A stretch of DNA of 64,000 bases, taken from NCBI RefSeq assembly GCF_000247695.1, contig NW_004624752.1:1444773-1508772 (forward strand). Direction: 5' to 3'. The position numbers were made by a program, and so were the translations under genes. Origin of the DNA: Heterocephalus glaber. Taxonomy: Eukaryota > Chordata > Mammalia > Rodentia > Bathyergidae. The notes under the pieces were generated by a model. That model saw only the letters and a list, made by a program, of their open reading frames with translations, ran no database searches and had not been told where the DNA came from. This document shows, one piece after another, positions 12,126 to 23,744 of the stretch (within the stretch, counting starts at the first letter, position 1; the number at the start of each line of letters is the position of its first letter).

Positions 12126-12792
12126 CCCTGGGGACATTCCCTCCCACTGCTCCCAGGCCCTGGGCCTGTCTGTGGCCTGGGCTGGGCTTGCCTGGGCCGA
12201 TGCAAGTCCACACTGCAGTGCAGAAGGAGATGGAGCACAGGTAACTGCCACCAGGGTCCAGTCCCAGGGCCCTCCTGCCCCTCCAACCCCTGCTTCCTGC
12301 ACACACGCAGGGCAGAGTCTTCGATGCTGTCTGAGGCTCTGTCTTGTCTGTGGAGACACAGAGGTGACCCAGACAGGACCGTCGGGAGCTCCCTGGGGAT
12401 CACATTCCAGGGATGGTTGGAGGGTAGAGGGGATGAGCTGTGAGCAAGTGGAAAAAGGGAAAGCATGAACAGTGTGTGCGAAGGCCCTGGGGCTCACACA
12501 GGAAGGAGCCTGTCAGGAGGGAGCAGGAGAGGAAGGGGCTGGGGTCTTCTCAGGAGGAAGGACCAGGCTGCAGCAGCAGTAAGAGACCCTGTTTGAATGG
12601 TCCAAGGCCAGGCAGGGACATGAGATACCCAGGATGTGCAGAGGCTGAGTCCTATCTCAGTGAGGAAGAAGCCGCAGAGACCACTGAGCCTGATCACCTG
12701 TCACCCGCACACACAGAGGCCCTGGCTGCAAGCAGGGCTGAATATCTATTCCCCCAGGAGACCTGCACCCTGGGCACCAGCTTCCTGTGCCC
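12126..12792. other. Unassigned GC-rich non-coding sequence
   Basis: Overlapping frames of 100-180 codons on both strands with no recognisable domain, as expected of stop-poor GC-rich DNA. Confidence 0.55.
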
Positions 12793-12925
12793 ATGCACAT
12801 GTGTGCACACGTGTGTCTGTGAGCACATGCATGAGTGCACGCTTGTGTCTTTGTCCCATATCTGTGTGCATGAGTGCGTGGCTGGCTTGCGCATGCATTT
12901 GTGTTTATGCATGCATCTGTGTGCC
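12793..12925. repeat. Degenerate CA/TG-rich alternating purine-pyrimidine tract
   Basis: 12793-12816 is a perfect 24-base alternating purine-pyrimidine run containing gcaca and cgtgtg blocks. Broken gcatgcat and gtgtg segments follow to about 12925. Such tracts favour Z-DNA. This looks like an old CA repeat that has decayed. Confidence 0.75.
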
Positions 12926-13849
12926 CTCACTCGCCCTGCCTCTCTGACTGCTACCACTGGTGTTCCCATGTGACATGCCCCAGTGGGGACACACTGAACC
13001 TGGCCAAGAGCAGAAGGCGTCGAGGAGACCGCCCTACCCTGGTGCCCACCCTGAAGGACATCCTGGGAAGGGATGAGGACAAGGGAAGCCTCCACATGGG
13101 AGCAGGGCAGAGGCAGGGGCCCAGGCCTGATGGGAGATGGGGGCCATCTGTCCTCAGGGCCCCAGGGGTTCCCATTTAGGGCAGAAGTCCCCAGTGGGGA
13201 GTGCGAGTCTTCATCGCAGTGGAGGGGCTCAGCCCTCAGTGACAGAGGTGGCTCGTGGCTCTGCAGCCCCAGCCGCTCCCTCTATGGCAACACACACAGG
13301 CACCCTAAGGAGGGTTCGTCCCCATCCCTTCCTGGGCTGCCTTTGGGAGCCGAGGTAGCCTTGCAGGACATTAAGACGACTCTCAGTGATGTCCCTACAC
13401 ACAAGCAGCCAGGACCAGGACGAGACTGTGGCCCTTCCTCATGGGGCATCACTCAGGTTCTGGGGCATGGAAACCCCAAATCACCCCAAAGGATTTCCCG
13501 GAGAAGCTACTCCCTCCTGCCGCCTACCTTGCCCACCTCCGCCCACTGTGCACCGGACCTGGACCAGACCAGGTCAGTCTGGCAGCCTCCGAGCCCCCGA
13601 GGAAAGGCAGAGAGTTCCCTGGGATGCCGGCCTGCTGCACCTCTCCAGTTCAGGAGCCTCTGGTCCCAGCATTCAGGTCAATGCTCCTCAGTCCACGATG
13701 GGAAGCGCAGGTGACAGGGACTCCGAGCCCACCGGAGCTGGGCCTGCTCTCCCCTCTCAGTGGCCAGCTGCTCCTCGATGAGGGCCAGGTGCTCCCAAAC
13801 CTCCCAACCACTCTAGCCAGGGCAGAACAACCCCATGGGCTCGCAGAAA
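12926..13849. other. Unassigned GC-rich non-coding sequence
   Basis: The plus-strand frame at 13073-13714 (213 codons) overlaps other open frames on both strands and has no domain I know. No splice-site pattern supports an exon. Confidence 0.55.
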
Positions 13850-14075
13850 CACATTCCGGGTGCGTAATGTAATTGAGCAAATCCCAGGACACTGGTGAGT
13901 ACGAAGCAATAAAAATGCTCCACAGCCAGAGCCGAGGGCCTGGCACATGGGAAGCTTCCAGACAGTAAATCAGAAGCCCTCTGACTCAGTCCTTGAAAAC
14001 AGGATGGTAAAATATGCAAATTGTCTTGTGCTCATGTCTGACTTGGGTTGAGTGCTTAATGGAGCCCACATTTCC
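13850..14075. promoter_or_regulatory. Candidate regulatory island with a perfect octamer
   Basis: AT-rich single-copy patch in GC-rich DNA. It carries an exact POU octamer ATGCAAAT at 14014-14021 and a gtaatgtaattg motif at 13864-13875. No repeat recognised. An enhancer role is inference only. Confidence 0.3.
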
Positions 14076-14139
14076 TTCTGATATAACCCCCAGGGCCAGC
14101 CACACACGTGCCTTGGCTGACCCCAGCCACGGGGCTGGG

Positions 14140-14262
14140 ACTAGGTGATGCTGTCCGCCAGGGAGGACACGGGCTTCCTTCCTCACCTTGTGACCTTGGG
14201 AAGAGGCACATTTGCTCAAAGCCCTCCCTGGGTGCCAGGGCCTGCTCTATGGCCTTGGCTGG
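14140..14262 (+). repeat. Possible MIR SINE relic
   Basis: The phrase tgtgaccttgggaag near 14190-14204 matches the well-known MIR 'gtgtgaccttgggcaag' block, but the flanking sequence is too decayed to confirm. The ends are guesses. Confidence 0.35.
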
Positions 14263-16799
14263 AGGACACAGGCTTGTGGCGCACACACCTGCCTGGGGTC
14301 CAGTGGGGCCTGAACAGTGCTCAGCATCAGCAAGGGCTGCCCCTAAGTCTGCTCAGGACAGGGGCAGCCCATGCAGGACCAGAGGCCAATCCATGTGAGA
14401 ATAGCCCAGGATCAAAGAATTAGCAGTCCCAGGCCGGGGCCCGTGCTCCCTGCAGGCCACCTGGCCAAGGCTTGCTCCACCCAGAGCAGGAAGGAGGGAG
14501 GCGCAGGGGCTGACTGGACTGCAGCTCATGGCAATGCGAGTGCAGTGGCCGCAGTGGCCCCTCCGGAACCTGTGATGCCCCCTACAGGGACAGGGCTTTG
14601 CAGATTTGCTGGGCTAAGGATCTCAGAGGATGCTGCTCCCCTCCCCTGGGTGGGTCCTGAGCCAGCGACTGGGGTCCTCACCAGAGAAATAAGAGGAGAT
14701 TTGAGAGAGACAAGCCACGTGCAGATGGAGCAGAGGTGACAGCCATGGGGCTGCAAGCCAAGGACCCAGGAGCCACCCAGAGCTGGCTGAGGCAGGGGCC
14801 CGTCCTCTGGCTCTGTCCTGCACTGAGGCTGGGCCTGGGAAGGACGCTGGGCCCCAGGATGGGGAGGGCCTGCCCCCTAGCTCCAGGTCCCCACAGGCCT
14901 CTTCCCCACTGGCATGAGTCAGAGGGGCAGGGTGGCTTTGCGGGGTGACTCCCAGAAGGAGGGAAGTGTGCCAGCCCACCTGCTGAGGACAGGGCCTGGC
15001 CCTGAAGACACCGGCACCCTGCCCAGGCCCCTGGAGGTTACCTAGCAGGGTCATCTCTGCCTGTCACCTGCCCTGCTTTCCAGACCGCAGGGAATGGACG
15101 GAGCAGGTCTGACCCCAGGTGGGCATCCCAAGCTGACCTCTGGCCACACCATGGGGCTGGTGCTGACAGGTTCACTTGCAGCACAAGCTGGAGTCCCTCA
15201 GTTCAAGGCTGGGGCCTACAGAGGGGCCACCTTTCAGAGAGGTGGCTGCGAAGGAGGGCAGCCATGGAGGTCAGCTTGACCAGGCCCAGCTTCCAGCCCA
15301 CCCAGACTTGCCACAGGAAACACAGAGGGCCTCCCCAGGAGGGGGTGGCGGCCAGCTCTGTCCTTTTGGAAGCCCGGGCTGGGTTTGCAGGGGCCCATGG
15401 TGGTCTGGCTCAGGAGGGGCACAGGGATGAACCAGCGAGGACTCCAGATCCTGTGGAGACTCATTCTGGGTCCAGACACCAGGCCTGAGGCGCATGGATG
15501 CAGAACCCCAGTGTCCCTGCCCCAATGGGGTCATCAGGAAGGGCAAGGCCATCCCAGCTGCACAGATATATGGACAACCCCATCTCTTCCCATCGTATCT
15601 CAGGGGCCCAGCTTTCCTTCCGCCCATGAAGGGCATCCTGGCCTCATCCCCCAGGGTGGAGAGCTTCCTCCCACCTGATCCGTCTTCCAACAGAGGTCAC
15701 TGGCATCCCTCAATGTTGCTCACCGGGGAGGGGTTATGAGGCCTCATCAGAGCCAGGTCCAAGCCACTGGAGCCTGAGCAGGGCTCGGGCAGAGGGGACT
15801 GCATATGCATCCTCTCCTGCCCAGGGGGAGCCGTGTCTCAAATCTCCATGCTCCTTGGCTTGAGGATACCCCCAGAAGAGCTCCTTGACACCCACTGCCA
15901 GGCCTATACACACATGAGTGCACACACACATGCCTCCGCTGCTCACACATCCTCCACAGTGTCATGCTTTCCTGGCTGGTCCAACAGGGCCAACTGCCAT
16001 TACTGTCACTCACCTTCAGTAGACAGGGCCAGCGCTTCCATCTCTGGGGATGCTAGAGCAGGAGGGAAGTGCTGCTTTGGTCTCTTCCCCAGCTGGAAAG
16101 TCGGACTGCGGGAAGAGGGAAGAGCACTCCTCCTCCCCCTAGGCCCCACTGTCCTCCATGCTGGCCATCGGGCATGGGGACCCATCTGCCAGGACCAGGC
16201 TGTAGGCAAGCGCACATGTGTCTGCAACACATGGCTGAGATTTCCATGGTGCCTGCCAATGGAAAGTGACAATGGCAGAGCCGCGGTCAGCGCCGTGACT
16301 ATTCAACGGCTGCACCAAGCACTGTCTGGGGAGCTAATCTCGGCCCCATGCTGCCCATAGCCTCCTGCTCCTGTGTGCACTGGAGCCTCCTGCAGGCCTC
16401 CCTCACCTCCACTGCTCATTGCTGCTTTCTCACATGTCCGCTTCTCTTCGAGGCCACTGAGCCTCACCAAGTGTCAGCAAGTACAGAACGGTCCTGGGAG
16501 AGGTGGAGTCCTGCCCAGCTGCTTGAGGACACAGGCAGAGGCTGTGGTCAGGACATCTTCCCCAGGCAGTGCACAGATGACAGGACGTGGGGGAAGGATA
16601 AGGAAATCAATGATGGAACATCGTGGGCGGACACGGGATACAACCAGGAGTATGAGCAGATAGGGCTGGACCTGCAGTCCGGGGCACTGGAGAGACCTGT
16701 ACTTTACGATTGCTTTATCCCAACTCCCAGCTGGCTTGAGGGACAAAGAAAAGGACAAGGGGAGGAGAGGTCTGGTACAAAGATGGCACCGTGTAAGTA
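14263..16799. other. Unassigned GC-rich non-coding sequence, no gene seen
   Basis: About 2.5 kb of GC-rich DNA with many overlapping open frames up to about 175 codons on both strands, none with a recognisable domain. Short CA-rich words occur near 15908-15950. No SINE or LINE recognised. Confidence 0.55.
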
Positions 16800-17240
16800 C
16801 TGACTGAATGAAGACGTGAGGGCTTCCATGAAGTCAGTGTCAACCCACATATTTTCATAGTACTCTAAATAAAACCTGGAATTACTTTTACCTCCCCTTT
16901 CTGAGCTGCAGGTAGGAAAACCTTCTGTACACAAACAGAAGCAAATGAAATGGCAGGAGAAATGTGCCGTAATCTTTCTGGACCATATTTGGTGAAACTG
17001 TTCCTTAAAATGCTGGGTGAGGGAAGTGTTTATTAATGGCAAGTAAACCTCCAAAGTTTCTGAGGCTTGGCTTCCTCCAGATAAGAATCCAATTATGTAA
17101 ATGCTTGTTCTTTCTCCTTCAGAAAGAAAGTTCCAAAGAATAGAACGTCAAATTCCAACATGAAATTTTGCCTATTATTTTTAACTTTCCGCGTAGAGGT
17201 AGAATGTATTTCATGCTGCGAAGGAAAAGAACAGGGGCCT
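16800..17240. promoter_or_regulatory. Candidate regulatory island with a CArG box
   Basis: AT-rich, repeat-free island right after a GC-rich block. It contains an exact SRF-type CArG box (ccatatttgg) at 16983-16992 and an aattatgtaaatg segment near 17091. The composition and the lack of repeats suggest a constrained non-coding element. A single CArG match can arise by chance, so confidence is low. Confidence 0.3.
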
Positions 17241-18757
17241 CCTGCCTGTGTTCTACCCAAGCCATGGCTATTGTACAAACACGACTTTAAAAGGCTTGGC
17301 ATTAGGGACCCACCATGAAGAAGACTGGACCATTATTAGATCCTGGGGGCTACTCCTCCCAGGACAAACAGCAGACAGGCTGGAAGGAAGCATAGATCAG
17401 AGCCTGGCACAGATAGCTCCAGAAACCTACACCAGGCAGCACAGCTGCCAGGTGACCACTAGAGATGCCAAGGTTGCAACATACACCTGCATCCTGGTCC
17501 TTTTTGTCTCTGAGAAGAGCCAGGGTCTCACCTGGGCCTGGGCTACCCAGCGTCTCTGGCAAGACAGACTGAAGCGATTCACTTCACATGACTTTTATGA
17601 AGAAAGCCACAAAGCATCCCACAAAAGCAAGTTGGAAGAAAACAAAGACATTTTAGGAGAGCAAATCTCTTTTGCATGTGTATATAAGTTTTTCCTTAAG
17701 TTCCCATAAAATCATGGCAGGTTTTGTTTTCCTTGTTGCTGTTTGTAGAGGCAGAAAAAGTGACTTGACCATCTATGGAGAAAACAGTAGCCAGGAAAAT
17801 GTCGAAATAAAGATGCCAAGGGGAGCAGACAGCTACCTTGCTGCATGCAGAAACTCACCCTGAGTCCTCTCTAATTATAACTGTAAGGAGCCAGGGCGGG
17901 GAGAAACAGACTAAGGGAGGAGAACAGAAATCCAGAAATAGACACAATTACATGTGAACATTCAGCGTGTGAGGAAGACGCCTCACCTCATGGGAGAAAC
18001 AGGGCCATGCTTTTATGAGTCTAATCAGGTGGCAGGTAACAGGTGAGAAGACAGTGGGAAACTTCTCATACTGCCAGGAAGCACACAAGGAAGCCCACTA
18101 GCAGGTCCTAGAAATAACATGATACCCAGGAGGATTCCTGGACTTCCCGCAAAATAAAACAGCTGTGCAGGATAAACAGGACAAATAAAAGAACATGATG
18201 CACAGCAAAGAGGGAACTATCCCCGGCTGTCACACAGAAAGTAATTACCCTGGGTACACAGAAAGGGTTTAAAATAATGAAGAAAAAGATGAATCTCACT
18301 TGGCGAAGTGAGCTGGCACAGTGGACACAGGGAATGAATGCAGATTGTGCGATTGCAGGAAAGGTGCTCAGAGCGAAGGTCAGAACCGCAGATGCTGCGT
18401 GGGGGCCCGGGAGGAGGGGGCGGCACCTGGCACCTGTGCACCCGCCCAGACCAAGTCTGTCCCCCAGGACCTACACAGAAGCTGGCATCTGCCTGCCTGT
18501 GAGGACTTTGCCGTTCCCTACAGTAATGCCAGACTGGTGCAGAGGGAGCTCAGAGAAGGCCCGAAGTTGGAGAAGACAGGAGACTCTGCGGATGGGTTGC
18601 TCTGTTCCTCCTCCTGTCCTGGCACATGAGGGCAGGGACAATGTCCTCACAGAGGCATGTGGCCAACTACCTGGGGTGAGCACTCTGGAAGTGGCACATC
18701 CTCAGGAATTGGGTGGTAGGAAGTGGAATCCAATCCAAGTTTTAGTCTTTAATTTAA
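17241..18757. other. Unassigned sequence, no gene recognised
   Basis: A plus-strand frame of 153 codons (17248-17709) has no domain I recognise and no upstream promoter or clear splice sites. The segment 17880-18300 is A-rich and could hide an old LINE or DNA-transposon fragment that I cannot name. Confidence 0.5.
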
Positions 18758-18886
18758 ATTTTGTTGTTGTTGTTTTTTAATTGAGGTAGGGTCTCACTAT
18801 GTAGCCCAGGCTGGCCATGAACTCACAGCAACCCTCCTGCCTCAGCCTCCTGAGTGCTGGGCTACAGGTGTGTGCCACACTTGCCT
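18758..18886 (-). repeat. B1 SINE without the internal duplication
   Basis: Antisense 7SL SINE. The T-rich tail (ttgttgttg...ttttttaa) at 18758-18780 is followed by the block gtctcactatgtagcccagg and ends in 'gctacaggtgtgtgccac' near 18877. It lacks the roughly 29-base duplication of typical B1, as does the copy at 10.9 kb. Confidence 0.9.
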
Positions 18887-19440
18887 CAAACACAAGCTTT
18901 AGGACTAACCTCTTCAGCAACAAAAAGTTTTAAAAAATCACTGCATGGGCTTTATAGGAAGAAGGGAACTACGATAGAAAGAGAAAGAATCTTGCACATA
19001 GACCTGTGGAAATCACTGATGTAGCAACAGAAAGAAAAGATTGAGGAAGTCAAATTGTGGCTCAGGGACCCGGGGTAATATGACAAGTCCAGAAGTTGTG
19101 GTCTTAGATTTGCAGAGCAAGGGACATGGCACGGAGGAAGATTCGAACACAGAGGGAAGCTCCGTGAGACTCTGAAGGATTAATCTCAGGAAACCCAGAG
19201 ACAACATGAGGAGAGCCCTGAAAATGGGAGACAAAGCAGGAGGCTGGGGAAGCCGCTGGGGCAGCAGGGCCTTTCCTGTGGGGAGGGCAGGAGAGCGGCC
19301 TGACTGAGACTCCTCTCTGTGCTTCATCCTCATTGTTCCCAAAAGGAGAAGAGCGGAGCGTGGAGCTGAGCTGGAGAAAGTCGGGGAGGATGCCCGAGAG
19401 GTGAGGAGGTGGAGGATGGCACGTGGGGGTTACCTCGCTA
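18887..19440. other. Unassigned spacer
   Basis: Nothing recognised. Short overlapping frames lie on the minus strand only. Confidence 0.5.
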
Positions 19441-19965
19441 ATCAAAATTCACGGTGATCAAAACAGGCAGTGGGGACTGACCTTGAAACAAAACGATTTC
19501 AGCAAAAGGCACATTGCCGTGAGTCCCTCCAAAATCCTCCCCTCACACTGAGCATGCTCATCCCATCCTGAGTGTCTTCATGAGGTGTGACCAAGATTAC
19601 AGTGTCTGCTGCTGCCGAGTGCCACCCGACGGAAAGGCAGCTGAGCTCGCACAACATGATGCCCTGACCTCATCCGCCTTAGGCACTGGCTCTGGCTCTG
19701 TGCCACCTCTCACTTTTCCCCAGAGACAAAATGACCACGAAAGGGAAACATTTTATTGGATTCAGAACATCGAGGCAGCCATGCCAACACAACTAAAGAC
19801 ACTCAGGAAAGAGGACTCCAGAGCTGCTTCAGCAAGTGACAAAAATAGTGGGGTGTGTGTTCAAAGCCCGGAGGAGGGTTTTGAGGGGACTGATACCAAT
19901 GTGTATTTTCCTGTAATACTTTTTAAAATTTAAACCGATTTTAGCCACACCTCATAATCACAGGT
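19441..19965 (+). mobile_element. Mariner-like composite element, copy 1
   Basis: The right arm (about 19728-19930) matches the 3' end of a mammalian mariner transposase gene. The frame there contains QLKTLRKEDSRAA, close to the C-terminal region of mariner transposases. The left arm (about 19500-19580) is an antisense copy of the same region: its reverse complement aligns with right-arm sequence near 19800-19890, with a gap of about 45 bases. Between them lies an internal terminal-repeat-like tgaggtgtgacc at 19581-19592 and a spacer shared with copies 2 and 3. There is no catalytic core, so it is non-autonomous and long dead. Confidence 0.75.
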
Positions 19966-20454
19966 GCACCTGCAGCTGTGTGAAGCAGTAGAGTGCCCAC
20001 CCGTCCTCTGTGAAGCTGAGCGTAGTAACATCTTCAGAATGACAGAACCCTGTCACAGCCAGATGTGGCACATCCCCTCCTCTGTCTCTGCCCTCTGTCC
20101 AACACGCAACCGTCCCTTGGAGGATGCTATGGGCTGGCACTGTGCTGTGTGCAGCTTCTCGTGCCCAGACTGGTGTCCTGCACAGGTGTTCTCTGGGGAT
20201 GCACCCAGGCTTGTGTGCATCTGTAGCTCCCTGGTCCTTGCTGAGGTGACTTCATAGTAGGGCTGTCCTGCAGTCAGCCGGGTGACCCTCGCCTGCCACA
20301 CTGGGTCCAGCCTTAGCCTCAGCACACAGAGCAGAATCCCACAGTGCCCCTGTTCCTGGGGAATAGCAGTCACATGGACAGACCCGGAGCAGAGTGACCA
20401 GCAGAAGGACGAAGATGTTAGCTACTGACAGCAGAAAGAAAGGTGCTCTCCATT
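19966..20454. other. Unassigned spacer
   Basis: GC-balanced sequence between the mariner-like copy and the ID element. No gene or repeat recognised. Confidence 0.5.
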
Positions 20455-20470
20455 TTCTCTATTTTAAAAT

Positions 20471-20545
20471 TAGGTGTGGCTTGGAGTTAGAATGTAAACC
20501 TAGTTATGTGTGGGTCCTGTTCAGTCCCCAGCACACTATAAAGAG
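20471..20545 (+). repeat. ID-type SINE, diverged
   Basis: An A-box-like 'taggtgtggcttggagttag' region is followed by 'aatgtaaacctagttatgtgtg', then a decayed B-box and 'cagtccccagcac' at 20522-20534 with an A-rich tail. The order and spacing fit an ID element. Confidence 0.65.
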
Positions 20546-20674
20546 AAATCTTCTGCATACGCAACAAGATCTTCCGTGGCCAGGGGGAACAGAATCAGGA
20601 AGGAGCAGAAGTCTGGCCCCTGGCTTGGGAGAACTCATCTCAAAAGTACGAGATGGGATGAACATGTGAAAGCT

Positions 20675-22430
20675 ATCACAGTAATTCATAATATTAACTG
20701 GTGAGAAACACAAGAAAACATGATCACTTTAGATTATGCAGTAAATGCATTTTACAAAATCCCACATCCATTCACAAAGAGACTCTAAACAAACTGGAAA
20801 TAGAAGGGAATTCCTCCAAATATGTGGCGGCATCAGCAGGAAAAGCCGCTGACATCACATGGGAGCTCGAAGAGAAGGAGAGCTTCCTTGAGACCAAGAG
20901 CAGCAGACTTTCTCCAACACCTCTCCCCACGCCCAGCCTCGGTTCTAGCCAGTTACAGTTGGAAAGAAAAGTAAAGGCATGTGGATCAGAGAAGAGGAAG
21001 GAAAGCTGTCATTATTTAGGGTTATATGATAAACTATATGGAAAATGCTAAGAAGTTCACAGAGGTATTATTAGAATTAATAAGTGGATTTAATAAATGA
21101 CAGGGTGAAAAGTCAGTGTATCAAAATCAATTATATTTCTGTATGGTAACAATGTATCCTCAGAAAATAACATGGAAAAAACAGTAACATGTAAACTAGC
21201 TTATTGCCAAAGGTAATTTGATAGGAGATGTGCAAAGCATACCTGCAAATTACAAAACTTGCTGAAATTTTGTAAGTCGCAATAACTGGAGAGATACATT
21301 GAGTGCATCGGTAGAATGGCACCGAGCCATTCTTGTTACCATAACAACCTAGCAAACTGAACGACAAAGCCAAGCCAATCCCGGGGGACATCACCCTAGG
21401 GCTTTACTTACAGAGTTAGAAAAATCATCCAGCTGATTCAAAAGTTTCTGTGGAGATGTAAGAAATGGTCAAAATAATTTTGCAAAAGAACAAAATAGAA
21501 AGACAGACACTGCCTGAGTTCAGAACTTTCTATGAATCCACAGCAACTACGACTATTGTACTGGAATAAAGATCAACCTAAAAATTGAATGCATGTGTGA
21601 CACAGTCTGCCAACTGACCTACTCCTGCTTGGCTTTGTTTGGACACAGGGTCAGCACAGGGCATAGTCAGTGGGGGAACCTGTGGACATCTAGGGGTGAG
21701 AATAGATGCCCCCAGGTCTCCCAACAGATGGAAGTGTAAGGGTGTGAAAGCCACACAGCTTTTTGAGGAATACTTCAAAGAAATCTTAGTCACCTTGGTT
21801 TGCCAAAAGTTTCTTAAATTCAGTACAAACAGGATACACTGGAAAATAAAACGGCAATCAATTGGACTTCACCAGGAGTTTAGTTTGCTCTTTGCAGAAC
21901 AACAGGATAGAAATGCGAAGGCAAGTGCAACTGAGAAGCATCTGAAATCCATGCAGCTCACGGAGAACACGCATTGGAAATATATAAAGAACTCCCGCAA
22001 CTCAGTAACACAAACAGCATGGCTAAAACAAATGGGCCACAGAATGCAGCATTTGCCAAAGAAGGCACTGGTGGGGATGAAGCACTGGAATAGATGCTCA
22101 GCACCATGGGCATCAGATGAACACAAAGTGCAGTCATGTGATGTGCAGAGTAAGGCACCCCTGTCACTTGTCAGCAGGGATGGGCAGCTAGGACGTTCGC
22201 CCCCTGCTGATGGGAGCATAAAATGGCACAAACGCTTTGGAAAATCCTGACTTGAAAGGTAAATGTGCACCAAATGGAGGGTAGACATTCCACTCCTGGA
22301 TATGTACCCAGATAAATGCAACTGCAGGTTCATAGAAAGATGTGTATGTGAGAGGTTACAGCAGCTCCACGGATGACAGGCTCAACTGGAAACTCCCCCA
22401 GCATCCTTCAGCCGGAAGCAGGGAGATGAT
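20675..22430 (+). mobile_element. LINE-1 ORF2 to 3' end fragment, sense, internally deleted
   Basis: Segments align in order with mammalian LINE-1 ORF2. The reverse-transcriptase part begins near 20675 (degraded 'gatgcagaaaaagcatttgacaaaat' block at about 20735-20762). The 'ttcaaaagtttctgtggag' and 'gaacaaaatagaaagacag' blocks lie at 21437-21510. The ORF2 C-terminal part, with the typical 'aatatataaagaactc' near 21979, follows, and the pre-3'-UTR blocks run to about 22390. Frames are broken many times. Sequence at 20830-21050 and 21600-21760 matches poorly and may reflect insertions or strong decay. Inactive. Confidence 0.8.
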
Positions 22431-23744
22431 GATGGCCCCTCCAGGGGACCCCCTGCTCCACAGTGAGAAGACCAGGTCAGTGAGCTCACATCCCCAGCTG
22501 CACCAAGTGAAGGGAGACACTGGCCTGGAAGAGGAGCTCGCAACTTCATTGCCAGGAAACTGGAGCTGTTTGCAGTGACAGACAGCAGATCTCTTGGGGC
22601 TCGGTGTGGAAGGGGCAGGTGTAAGGGTGCGAGGGACCTGGGGCAGGGCTGTTGACTGATTCCACTGTGATGGGTGCCCCACTGGTGTAGGCTCCTCAGG
22701 CTGCATGATTTGCACACAGTGCTTATCTTGCTAATAGATCCAACGTATTTCAGTTGAGCTGAGAAAATAAGAATAAATGAACAGGAACAAAAAGCTCTCC
22801 TGAAAATCTAATAACAAACTTGGTAAATATAAAAGAGAGATGTTAAAAATTATAAAAATACAAGGTTCACAAGGATGAATTGTAAGAGCTAAATAGAAAG
22901 ATGTGTATGAGAAAATGCAAATGAGAAAAGTTGTCTGAAGGTGACTAAATGGGATCGTGAGAGCCTCTTCTGACTTCTCACTGAAAAGCAGAACCTCTCC
23001 GGCCTCCACAAAGGATGGAAACCGTTCAACAAGGTGCTTGGAAAAGCACTGCTCGGGCTGAAGAGGCTTTATCTCAGGCCCACAAGGGTGTCTCAGCTTT
23101 CGGAAATCTATTCGCACGCATTAACTGATTATAGACAAATAAACCTGCTAGCATCTCGATAAACACTAAATGGATTTCATGGATTAAACACCCATTTCAA
23201 TGTTAAAGTTTTAAGTAACTAATAATACAAGGGCTGCTCTTTAATGCGGTTACGTGAACCTGGAGCGGATGTGTGGCTGACGCCCCAAAGATCACGGAAA
23301 ACGAATCACGTCTCTACCACCCGAAATAGGGCAGCGGCCCCTGCTCCTGTGTGCTACTTTCTTTCCGACCAGAGTCTTGGTCACTGCACCACATGGGCTA
23401 TGGTTTATTACCCACCGGCTGCCAAGCCCCAGCCTAGGTATCTGGGACCTAGAGCTAGGGCTGGCACAAGATGACACCCCTCATGGTGGCACACAGAAAC
23501 AGACGGGACATACCCATGGACATAGGTGGGAGAGGGAGATGCTGGCCACAGACCTGGGAGGAAGGAGGCCTCAGTGGGGAAAGAGGCAGGAATGAGTGTC
23601 TGGGACCTACTACCCTGTGTAGAGGACACAGCTCTCAGGTTCTAGAACTATTCCAGGGTTCTGAAGGAGATTGGGTGCCAGACCACAATACTTCAGGCAA
23701 CAGCTCTATTATTTGCCTAGAAAACAGAAACTATATCTCATCAT
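22431..23744. other. Unassigned sequence, AT-rich in the middle
   Basis: GC-rich at 22431-22720, then A-rich at 22735-22960 (possibly an unplaced LINE fragment, with a chance octamer at 22915-22922), then mixed. No gene or definite repeat recognised. Frames are short. Confidence 0.5.

Noticed and set aside
17248..17709. Possible processed pseudogene
   Set aside because: The 153-codon frame matches no protein family I know, and there is no poly(A) tail or target-site duplication.
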